Source: CAZCZR01 sp964503455
GTDB taxonomy: Bacteria; Bacillota; Clostridia; UBA1381
Reading direction: 5' to 3'
DNA length: 13,632 bases
NCBI GenBank assembly: GCA_964503455.1
Contig: CAZCZR010000047.1
Span: forward strand, 1 to 13,632
Shown: positions 7,437 through 13,632 of the stretch, piece by piece
Position numbering within the stretch: position 1 is the stretch's first letter
How the letters are laid out: each line of letters opens with the position of its first letter
The notes under the pieces: generated by a model
Seen by the model: the letters and a program-made list of their open reading frames with translations, nothing else
The model's database searches: none
What the model was told of the DNA's origin: nothing
Program-made: the position numbers and the translations under genes

Positions 7437-7458
7437 CGGATGAAGGGGGATCTGCAAA

Positions 7459-7926
7459 TTATTTTTTTGCGCAGAGCTTTGCCTTGCCGGTGATCTCGTC
7501 TATCGTGATTTTCCATACCGCAGTGCGGGCAAGGCTGCGCTTTACGGCATTGTCGAAATCAGCCATGTTCGCGGGGGTATGGCGCTCGCATATAAGACGG
7601 AGCGCGCGGATCTTTTCTTCATCGTCCGTGACCTCCGAGGCGGCGCCCTTTATTACCGCGGACTCGTAGGCTGTTGTAAAAGCGTCGCTCTGACGCTCGG
7701 TGCCGCCGACACAGAATACGCACACGCGTCCGTCGGCGCGCAGGCACTCTGTTCTGTAGCCTTCGGCGGCGCAGTGAAAGTACATCACGTTTTTATCTCT
7801 CGCGGGCGATACGGCTGTGCAGTATGGCGCGCCGTCAATCCCGTTTACCGCCACGGTCATCCATTCGCATTTATCCGCAACCTCATATGCAAATTCCGCG
7901 CTCATCTCGCGATCTTTTCTTCTCAA
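7459..7926 (-). CDS. NimA-like pyridoxamine 5'-phosphate oxidase-fold flavoprotein
   Basis: A small split-beta-barrel flavin-binding protein of about 155 residues, of the NimA / Pyridox_ox_2 type. Relatives bind FMN and have been linked to nitroimidazole reduction, but most are uncharacterised reductases; resistance should not be assumed. The N-terminus RRKDREMSAEFAYEVADKCE is the family hallmark, followed by MTVAVNGIDGAPYCTAVSPA, the NVMYFHCAAEGYRTECLRA strand-helix, and VCVFCVGG. A C-terminal AVWKITIDEITGKA matches the usual closing strands. The frame extends to a TTG at 7944, but GGGGGAG (7942-7936) lies 9 nt before the TTG at 7926-7924, which yields the standard family start. The gene is transcribed away from the pectin genes from the shared promoter region, with a leader of about 60 nt, and ends convergent to the ttcA-like gene. 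Confidence 0.85.
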   Translation of the reverse strand: MRRKDREMSAEFAYEVADKCEWMTVAVNGIDGAPYCTAVSPARDKNVMYFHCAAEGYRTECLRADGRVCVFCVGGTERQSDAFTTAYESAVIKGAASEVTDDEEKIRALRLICERHTPANMADFDNAVKRSLARTAVWKITIDEITGKAKLCAKK

Positions 7927-7992
7927 TTTCAAACACTCCCCCAAAAAAAGTATATTGTTAAAAATTTTTCAAAAAAATTCCCTGTTTATACA

Positions 7993-8021
7993 ATTATAAC
8001 ACTTGACAAAAAAACAGTCAA
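7993..8021 (-). promoter_or_regulatory. Extended -10 promoter for the NimA-like gene (left half of symmetric promoter)
   Basis: On the minus strand, -35 TTGACT (8021-8016) is followed by 17 bp and TATAAT (7998-7993), with TGT directly before it as an extended -10. The expected start is near 7986. It is interleaved with the rightward promoter, so polymerase can probably occupy only one direction at a time. Confidence 0.82.
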
Positions 8022-8031
8022 GTGGTATAAT
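8003..8031 (+). promoter_or_regulatory. Consensus extended -10 promoter for the pectin-gene group
   Basis: A perfect TTGACA (8003-8008), 17-bp spacer and perfect TATAAT (8026-8031), with TGG before the -10 as an extended element. The expected start is near 8038, giving a leader of about 46 nt. With no better promoter in the 37-nt gap after the first gene, this site probably drives all three pectin genes, although a weak candidate exists before the PL11 gene. Confidence 0.88.
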
Positions 8032-8083
8032 CAATTGCAGATATGTGTTTTATATAAATATTGAGAGGTTTTGATATATTATT

Positions 8084-9154
8084 ATGTACAGACTAAACAA
8101 AATATCACCGGCGGATCGGTCTACTCTTTTGGGTATGAACGGCGGCTGCCCCGAAAGTCCAGACTTAAGGCATTTAGTCTATACCGAGAAGGATTCGCTC
8201 GACACCGATGTTACACGCATATGCGTATGCGACCGCGATACATTAAAAAATCATCGGGTTTTGTTTGAGGTAAGCTGTCTTAATCATAACAGCGCCTCCG
8301 CGTCATGGATAGATGACCGCCGTATAGTATTCCGCAGCTCGAAGGACGGTCTGTCCTGCTTTTACATACTCGATATTACCGGAGAAACGCCGCTTTACGG
8401 GCCGGTGTTCGCAAAGGAGAGCCACTGCGCCGAAAACGGCATCTATCCTTTTTCGGTGTCGCGGGAATTTCTTGATAAAAACCCGCTCTTTCCCGAAATA
8501 AACGAGTGCGGCGTGTATGCGCTTGACACGGCAACGGGGAAAATAAAGCTTATTGTGACGGAGCGGCAGATAACGGACATGGTGATCTCCCACGGCTGCA
8601 CGCCGAGAGAGAACACGGCGCAGGTAAGCCATGTGCAGCTCAATCCGTCGGCGACGTCGGTGATGATGCGCTTGGGAGTGCCGGAGTGTCCGGTGTTCGG
8701 AGCGCTCGGCTGCATAGACCTTGATACCGGCGCAACGCATCTTATAAAGGACAAACCCGTGCATCAGCTGTGGTATGACGATGATACCTATATGGCGACA
8801 CGCCAGTTCAGCAAGGGCGGAAGGATAGAGATGGAAACGTCTTATATCGCCCGCTTTTCAAAGGACGGCGAGGAGATCGAAGTGCTTGGCGGCATAGGCA
8901 ATCACATAGACGGCTCTCCCGACAGAAAATACTTCGCCGGCGACCGCTGTTATCCGGGATATACTCCCGATGTGTATCTGTACAAAAAAGGTCTGAAAGA
9001 GCCTATAGCGGTATTTGAGCAGGAGGACGCGCAGGAAACGGTCTGGAAAAAGCAGGTGCATCCGAATCCAACCTTCTCGCGCGACGGAAAGCGCTTGTAC
9101 TTCAACGCGCCGCGCAATGACGGCGCAACGGCAGTATTTGCGGAGCTTGAATAA
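8084..9154 (+). CDS. Cytoplasmic beta-propeller resembling PL22 oligogalacturonate lyase
   Basis: A 356-residue protein without signal peptide, built of TolB/WD-like beta-propeller repeats such as DIDLDTGATHLI (208-221 region), SPDRKYFAGDR (278-288) and FSRDGKRLYFNAPR (331-344). The C-terminal part resembles oligogalacturonate lyase (PL22), which cleaves short pectic oligosaccharides in the cytoplasm. By recalled comparison with the Dickeya/Yersinia enzymes, HQLW (His227) sits where the metal ligand HEFW lies, and KQVHPNPTF (Gln324, His326, Asn328) where QVTHPHPSF provides Gln, His and His ligands. One His thus appears replaced by Asn, so the activity may be altered or lost. Adjacent PL11 and YesU-like genes support a pectin role. 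The start is unsettled: GAGAGG (8063-8068) is 15 nt from the ATG at 8084 but 9 nt from an in-frame ATT at 8078. A general periplasmic-type TolB-like propeller is the main alternative. Confidence 0.6.
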   Translation: MYRLNKISPADRSTLLGMNGGCPESPDLRHLVYTEKDSLDTDVTRICVCDRDTLKNHRVLFEVSCLNHNSASASWIDDRRIVFRSSKDGLSCFYILDITGETPLYGPVFAKESHCAENGIYPFSVSREFLDKNPLFPEINECGVYALDTATGKIKLIVTERQITDMVISHGCTPRENTAQVSHVQLNPSATSVMMRLGVPECPVFGALGCIDLDTGATHLIKDKPVHQLWYDDDTYMATRQFSKGGRIEMETSYIARFSKDGEEIEVLGGIGNHIDGSPDRKYFAGDRCYPGYTPDVYLYKKGLKEPIAVFEQEDAQETVWKKQVHPNPTFSRDGKRLYFNAPRNDGATAVFAELE

Positions 9155-9191
9155 GAGCTTGTTTGAGAAAATAATATAAAGGAGAGAGACT

Positions 9192-10190
9192 ATGAACAAA
9201 AAGAAAAAATGTATGGCTGCGGTCATAGCCGCCGCGCTTTTATGCGCGGGAACGGCGCTTGCCGAGCCTGTTACGAAGCTGATCGAGGTTGAGTACAGCA
9301 ATATCAAGCTCAACATCGACGGCAAGGAAACCGTGCCGAAGGACGCTAACGGAAATACTGTGGAGCCGTTTACCTATGAGGGTACGACGTATCTGCCCGT
9401 AAGAGCCGTTTCGGAGGCGCTTGACAAGGAGGTAGGCTGGGACGAGGAGTCCTCCACGGTAAGCATCACCTCAAAGGAAGACGATAAGGACGAAACGCCG
9501 GCGGCAAAGAGCGGTTTTGAAAAGGGCGATATTGTCTACGAGAATCCGCTTTCCTCGGAAAAGGACGTTGAAGGCTGGATAATGGAAGGTCAGGCGAACG
9601 TAAGCTTCCCCGAAGGGAAGATGCGCATGGAGAGCGTGCTTGACGCATCGGCGGGGCAGGCTGCTAATTTCGTGTACTGGTGTCCGCAGAAAATGCCGGA
9701 TAATATAATTATAGAGTGGGACTTCACGCCGCTGTCGGACGAGGGACTGGCTATCATGTTCTTCGGCGCGAACGGTCAGGAGGGGAAGGATCTGTTTGAC
9801 CCGTCCCTTGCCGAGCGTACGGGACAGTATAAGCAGTATCATTCGAGCGATATAAACGCGTACCATGTTTCCTATTACCGCAGGAGCGAGCCTTCGGAGC
9901 GAGAGTTCAACGTGGCAAATCTTAGAAAATCAGCCGGCTTCAATATGGTGGCTCAGGGCGCGGACCCGATCCCCACGGGCAAGTATAAGGGCGAAGAGCC
10001 GTATCATATCAGCGTCGTAAAATCCACCGACACGGTAATTTTCAGCGTGAACGATCTTGAGGTGTTCCGCTTTGACGATGACGGCACGACCTACGGCGAC
10101 TATATCCGCGACGGATATATCGGCTTCAGACAGAAGGTGCCGCTGGTGGGCGAATACAGCGATCTGAAGGTATACAGCATAAAGGATTAA
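9192..10190 (+). CDS. Secreted stalk-domain + DUF1961 (YesU-like) protein
   Basis: An exported protein of 332 residues whose C-terminal two thirds belong to DUF1961, the family of Bacillus YesU, a concanavalin-like protein encoded in the rhamnogalacturonan gene cluster and of unknown exact function. A signal peptide spans residues 1-24 (KKKK, hydrophobic core, cleavage after TALA). Residues 30-95 form one copper-amine-oxidase N-terminal-type stalk unit (TTYLPVRAVSEALDKEVGWD), followed by a charged linker (96-112). DUF1961 runs from about 113 to 330, with ENPLSSEKDVEGWIMEGQA, the paired WCP and EWDF strands, DLFDPSLAERTGQYKQYHSS, NLRKSAGFNMVAQGADPIP and GFRQKVPLVGEY. As I recall, YesU lacks a signal peptide and stalk, so the fusion moves the domain outside the cell. 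AAAGGAG (9178-9184) lies 7 nt before the ATG. It is 37 nt after the propeller gene, probably in the same operon. Confidence 0.87.
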   Translation: MNKKKKCMAAVIAAALLCAGTALAEPVTKLIEVEYSNIKLNIDGKETVPKDANGNTVEPFTYEGTTYLPVRAVSEALDKEVGWDEESSTVSITSKEDDKDETPAAKSGFEKGDIVYENPLSSEKDVEGWIMEGQANVSFPEGKMRMESVLDASAGQAANFVYWCPQKMPDNIIIEWDFTPLSDEGLAIMFFGANGQEGKDLFDPSLAERTGQYKQYHSSDINAYHVSYYRRSEPSEREFNVANLRKSAGFNMVAQGADPIPTGKYKGEEPYHISVVKSTDTVIFSVNDLEVFRFDDDGTTYGDYIRDGYIGFRQKVPLVGEYSDLKVYSIKD

Positions 10191-10236
10191 CACTGCGATT
10201 GCAGATGATAATAACGTAAAAAATATACTTAACATA

Positions 10237-10255
10237 CGGATGCCGGCGGCGTCCG
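10237..10255 (+). other. GC-rich intercistronic hairpin before the PL11 gene
   Basis: CGGATGCC (10237-10244) can pair with GGCGTCCG (10248-10255) over 8 bp with one G-U pair and a 3-nt loop, in the 90-nt gap between the DUF1961 and PL11 genes. No U-tract follows, so it is not a simple terminator. It ends about 8 nt before the strong ribosome site and may stabilise the downstream mRNA end or tune its translation. A weak promoter-like pair (TTGCAG 10199, TATACT 10224, 19-bp spacing) lies just upstream. Confidence 0.4.
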
Positions 10256-10280
10256 ATATAAAAAAGGAGGTCATACATAT

Positions 10281-13200
10281 ATGAACACTAAAACAAAGCT
10301 CACCGCATTTCTGAGCGCGGCAGCTCTTGCCGTTACAGCTGTAGTTCCGGCGTTTGCCGAGGCGCAGCCCTCTCAGATAGTGGAAAGCACAAGCTCTGAC
10401 GGCTTTACTCTCGGCAAGTATACAGAAACGGTCAATGAAGCCGACAGAGCCGAGACCGAGCGGCTTTATGCGTCACGTCCCTATCAGACGCGTCAAATGG
10501 AGTATCTTACGCGCGGACTGGTTGCGGTACCGGCGGAGGACGGAGTGCTTGTAAGCTGGAGATTCCTCGGCACGGATTCGCAGGATCTGAAGTACAATCT
10601 CTATCGCGGCGGCGTAAAGCTGAACGCGGCGGCGCTTGCGGTGACGAATTTCTTTGACGAGGGCGGCAAGGCAGGCGACGAGTACACGCTTGTCGAGGTT
10701 GCTGCCGACGGCACGGAAACCGATGTAAAAACAACCGTAAAGGCATGGGATAAGGCGTATACCGAATTTAAGGTAAAGGACTACGGCGATGATTATATCA
10801 TAGACGACGGCGCTGTGGGAGATCTTGACGGCGACGGCGAGTATGAGTATCTGTTCAGACGCACTCCCGTGAACATGGATACCAAAACAAGAACTGTATA
10901 TCCTCTTATCGAGGCATACGATACAGACGGCACATATATGTGGACGATAGACATCGGCCCCAACGAGATATGCGAGGTTGACATCAACATACTTGTATAC
11001 GACTTCAACCTTGACGGCAAGGCCGAGGTAGTGCTTCGTTCCTTCGAGGGAACGACAGACGGCACAGGCGCGCAGATAGGCGATGTGAACGGCGATAATA
11101 TGACTGACTACAGCAAGGATATTAACAACCTTGCGATCTTTACGGACAGACAGTACATAGTTTCAACGCCTGAATTTATGTCGATGTACGACGGCGAAAC
11201 GGGCGCGGAGATCGCGAGAACCGATCTTCTTCCCGCAAAGGAACCGCTTAGCGAGTGGTCGTACAGATACACCGACACTGGCAGACTTACAAAGCGCGCG
11301 AGTCACTATCTGTGGGGAGTTGCGTATCTTGACGGCGTTACACCGTCAATTATAAATCTGCGCGGCGCGTGGGATAATGTAAGAGCGGCGGCATGGCACG
11401 TGACCGATAATCAGTTCGTGCTTGACTGGCAGGCGCTTACGCCCAACAAAGAGGATATGAACAGCATCTGGGGCGCGAACAACCATAATATGGGTGTTGC
11501 TGATATTGATTTTGACGGCAAGGACGAGTTCTTCTCAGGTCCTATGGCTGTGGATCACGACGGCACAACGATGTATGCGACAAAGGTCACGCAGGAGGAC
11601 GGCACCGAGCAGAAGCTTCTTCACGGAGACGCCTTCGATATGGCTAAAATGGATCCCGATTACAACGGCTATCTTTCATGGGCGTGCCATGAAAATTCGC
11701 CGCTGCTTGCAAATGTCGATCTGCATGACGGACGTACCGGTCAGGTAATGTGGGGCTACGGCAAGAATAAAGACACAGGCAGAAGCCGCGCGGCTGATAT
11801 AGACCCGAATTACAGAGGCTTTGAGGTATGGGCGTCCACGGGTACCATTCCCATGAATATATCCGGCGAGCCTCTTGCCGAAAGCTGGAACGAGTTTAAA
11901 TTCCGCAACCCCGACGGCACATATCAGAAGGACGAAACGGGCGCTGACTTCAAAGGCTCTCTGCCCGTAAACTTCAAGGTATACTGGGACGGCGATCTGT
12001 TGAGCGAATTCCTTGACGGAACCACCGTTTCAAAGTGGGATTATAACAATAAGGAAGTTGAGATTCTCTTTAACGATTCCGAGTGTATGTCACTGGGCGG
12101 AACAAAGGCTGTTCCGTGCCTGTCGGCCGATCTTTTCGGTGACTGGAGAGAGGAGATCGTGTGGAAAACGGCTGATGAAAAGGGTATCAGAATTTACTCG
12201 ACAAACATCGAAACACCGTATAAGATACCGACTCTTATGCATGATTCGGAATACAGAGGATATATCGCTACGCAGTCGAATCACTACAATCAGCCTCCTA
12301 ACTTGAGCTATTACCTCGGCGCGGAAACAACAGAGGTTCCGATCCCTGAGATCACGGTCGTTCATAACGGCGAGACTCTTACGAATCCGGACTCAAACGG
12401 CACTCATGGCACATATAAGATCCTTCCGGAAGGCGCTGCCGTGACAACGAAGGCTGCGCAGGTAGTAAAGCTGCTTCTCGGCAGTCCCTACGCTTATGCG
12501 GACAATGACATAAAGAAGGTAGACTCAAACGATGATAATGTAACGCCTGTTGAGATAGACGGCAGGACTCTTGTTCCGGTAAGATTCATCTCGGAGAACT
12601 TCGGTCTTGCGGTAGGCTGGGACGACGCTACGCAGAAGATAACCATTTCCGGCAGAGGTCATAATATTGAGATGACCGTTGACTCCGCTACATACACCGT
12701 GGGCGGCGAGGAAAAGACGCTTGACGTTCCGGCGCAGACGTATAACGACAGAACCATGATACCGCTTCGCGCAATGGCCGAGGCCATAGGCAGACAGGTA
12801 TTCTGGGATGACAGAGGTCTTATAATTATAAGCAAGGACGAGTTTAAGGACACAGACGCCGTGGATTCGATCATCACGGCTTTGACCACAGGCAAGAAGC
12901 CTGAGCCTACACCGGCTCCCGCAACTCCTGAGCCTACGGCAACTCCCGATCCCTACGCGGGTGTTGAAACAAAGGATTATACCGCGGCCGACGGCAGCAA
13001 ATGGAAGCTTTATCTTGATGAGGATTTCTCGTCCTATGATATAGGCAGCACCGGCGGATTTGAGGGAACAAAGCCCGCGCCTCTTCCGACAATCAGGTTA
13101 GCCAAGATCGGCGATACAAGAGTTGTTCAGATGGGCGGCTCGGATAAGGGCAACAGAAACGCCATATACAATCTGCCCGGAGCTATTTCCGGCAATAAGG

Positions 13201-13622
13201 TTCTTATCGAGATGGACTGGAAGGCAGGAAAGGTTACCGGCGGAAACTCCTCCGGCGAGCTGAGATTCGCCGATGAGAACGGAAACGTATTCTTCGCGCT
13301 TTCCGTACAGGACGGCAGAGCGATGATGTATTCAAGCGGAGGCAGGATCTCCAACGGCGGTCTTGAGACCGAGGAGTGGAAAACCGTTGACTCTTCGTTT
13401 GACTATGATACGAAGTATCACATCATGCTTGTTGCGGACTTTGACGCGAAAACCGTGACCGCGAAGGTTTCTGACGCAGATAAGGAAGCCGAGCTTAAGG
13501 ACATTCCCTTCAAGACGGGCAGCAACTTCAAGTCTATCGAGGTTCTGGCTGTAAGAGATCAGAAGAACTTCTCATGGTCAACTGAAGTTTCGGCTATCAA
13601 GGCAGGAATAGCGGCTGAATAA
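10281..13622 (+). CDS. Secreted PL11 rhamnogalacturonan lyase with stalk and C-terminal jelly-roll module
   Basis: An exported multidomain pectinase of 1113 residues. PL11 enzymes cleave rhamnogalacturonan I by beta-elimination and need calcium; endo and exo types exist and are not told apart here. A signal peptide spans 1-27 (VVPAFAEA). The catalytic beta-propeller spans about 66-681, starting MEYLTRGLVAV, with calcium-type loops DLDGDGEYEY (181-190), DFNLDGKAEV (241-250), DVNGDNMTDY (268-277), DIDFDGKDEF (408-417) and ADLFGDWREEIVW (616-628). Two copper-amine-oxidase-type stalk units follow (DGRTLVPVRFISENFG near 760-775; DRTMIPLRAMAEAIG near 823-837). A Pro/Thr/Glu linker (874-891) leads to a beta-rich module (905-1110) opening DEDFSSYDIG, perhaps a carbohydrate-binding jelly roll; its ligand is unknown. 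No sortase motif or SLH domain is visible, so attachment is unclear. AAGGAGGT (10264-10271), a full anti-Shine-Dalgarno complement, lies 9 nt before the ATG, suggesting strong translation. Confidence 0.94.
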   Translation: MNTKTKLTAFLSAAALAVTAVVPAFAEAQPSQIVESTSSDGFTLGKYTETVNEADRAETERLYASRPYQTRQMEYLTRGLVAVPAEDGVLVSWRFLGTDSQDLKYNLYRGGVKLNAAALAVTNFFDEGGKAGDEYTLVEVAADGTETDVKTTVKAWDKAYTEFKVKDYGDDYIIDDGAVGDLDGDGEYEYLFRRTPVNMDTKTRTVYPLIEAYDTDGTYMWTIDIGPNEICEVDINILVYDFNLDGKAEVVLRSFEGTTDGTGAQIGDVNGDNMTDYSKDINNLAIFTDRQYIVSTPEFMSMYDGETGAEIARTDLLPAKEPLSEWSYRYTDTGRLTKRASHYLWGVAYLDGVTPSIINLRGAWDNVRAAAWHVTDNQFVLDWQALTPNKEDMNSIWGANNHNMGVADIDFDGKDEFFSGPMAVDHDGTTMYATKVTQEDGTEQKLLHGDAFDMAKMDPDYNGYLSWACHENSPLLANVDLHDGRTGQVMWGYGKNKDTGRSRAADIDPNYRGFEVWASTGTIPMNISGEPLAESWNEFKFRNPDGTYQKDETGADFKGSLPVNFKVYWDGDLLSEFLDGTTVSKWDYNNKEVEILFNDSECMSLGGTKAVPCLSADLFGDWREEIVWKTADEKGIRIYSTNIETPYKIPTLMHDSEYRGYIATQSNHYNQPPNLSYYLGAETTEVPIPEITVVHNGETLTNPDSNGTHGTYKILPEGAAVTTKAAQVVKLLLGSPYAYADNDIKKVDSNDDNVTPVEIDGRTLVPVRFISENFGLAVGWDDATQKITISGRGHNIEMTVDSATYTVGGEEKTLDVPAQTYNDRTMIPLRAMAEAIGRQVFWDDRGLIIISKDEFKDTDAVDSIITALTTGKKPEPTPAPATPEPTATPDPYAGVETKDYTAADGSKWKLYLDEDFSSYDIGSTGGFEGTKPAPLPTIRLAKIGDTRVVQMGGSDKGNRNAIYNLPGAISGNKVLIEMDWKAGKVTGGNSSGELRFADENGNVFFALSVQDGRAMMYSSGGRISNGGLETEEWKTVDSSFDYDTKYHIMLVADFDAKTVTAKVSDADKEAELKDIPFKTGSNFKSIEVLAVRDQKNFSWSTEVSAIKAGIAAE

Positions 13623-13632
13623 AACATATACA

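Larger units (their letters stand above)
7993..8031. repeat. 39-bp near-perfect inverted repeat enclosing two opposed promoters
   Basis: Left arm 7993-8007 and right arm 8017-8031 are 15 bp each and match at 14 positions (only 7999/8025 differs), around a 9-bp A-rich centre (8008-8016). The inner 8 bp, CACTTGAC and GTCAAGTG, pair perfectly. Each arm supplies the -35 of one promoter and the TG plus -10 of the other. Besides giving a symmetric promoter, the inner arms could be an operator for a dimeric repressor; no regulator gene is present in the window. Confidence 0.85.

Noticed and set aside
7402..7458. Rho-independent terminator between the converging ttcA-like and NimA-like genes
   Set aside because: Runs of T/A exist, but no GC-rich stem of useful length precedes them on either strand.
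7433..7669. 78-codon plus-strand frame with AAGGAG only 3 nt upstream
   Set aside because: It runs antisense through the NimA-like gene, the spacing is too short, and the product resembles no protein I know.
8000..8024. CIRCE (HrcA) element, because of the inverted repeat with 9-bp spacer
   Set aside because: The CIRCE arms are TTAGCACTC/GAGTGCTAA; the arms here do not match and no chaperone gene is nearby.
7993..8031. Invertible (phase-variable) promoter
   Set aside because: The 9-bp centre is too short for recombinase inversion and no recombinase gene is present; inversion would also change almost nothing because the repeat is symmetric.
8071..8268. 65-codon frame starting at a TTG 2 nt after GAGAGG
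   Set aside because: It overlaps the propeller gene in another frame, and the product is Arg-rich without domain features.

Overview
The window reads as a chromosomal segment of an anaerobic, probably gut-associated Clostridia (Oscillospirales-like) bacterium. Supporting signs are purine-rich Shine-Dalgarno sites, textbook sigma-A promoters (TTGACA/TATAAT, 17 bp spacing), several probable TTG starts, Pro-Thr-Glu linkers, copper-amine-oxidase-type stalk domains on secreted proteins, and the gene set recX-rimO-pgsA. This placement is inference from style and gene content; no rRNA or other taxonomic marker is present. Coding density is high, and no tRNA, CRISPR array, insertion sequence or phage gene was seen.

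Left part (1-1647, minus strand): a GT-B type glycosyltransferase and, upstream of it, a small DMT/YdcZ-type membrane protein. A divergent intergenic region (1648-1808) holds a good sigma-A promoter for the rightward genes, built on a palindromic -10 box.

Housekeeping part (1809-7401, plus strand): threonine ammonia-lyase with a C-terminal ACT domain, an HD phosphohydrolase that looks like a tandem duplication of a YfbR-type domain with a decayed first copy, recX, rimO, pgsA and a TtcA-like ATP-pyrophosphatase. From recX onward the genes overlap or nearly touch (TAATG at recX/rimO, ATGA at rimO/pgsA, 7 nt at pgsA/ttcA-like), so they are probably one operon. The ttcA-like gene ends in an ATGA overlap with a 12-codon ORF, which may be the stub of a lost downstream gene.

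Pectin part (7459-13622): a NimA-like pyridoxamine-phosphate-oxidase-fold gene on the minus strand faces away from a three-gene plus-strand group. That group is a cytoplasmic beta-propeller resembling PL22 oligogalacturonate lyase, a secreted DUF1961 (YesU-like) protein with an N-terminal stalk domain, and a secreted 1113-residue PL11 rhamnogalacturonan lyase with a stalk domain, a Pro/Thr linker and a C-terminal jelly-roll-like module. Together they suggest rhamnogalacturonan-I breakdown at the cell surface. No importer or GH105 hydrolase is visible; these could lie past the right edge.

The most striking non-coding signal lies between the NimA-like gene and the pectin group. Two near-consensus extended -10 promoters are interleaved in opposite directions inside one 39-bp, almost perfect inverted repeat (7993-8031). 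This would be a symmetric, mutually exclusive bidirectional promoter, or an operator/promoter switch. The second strongest observation is the tandem HD protein with one apparently dead half.
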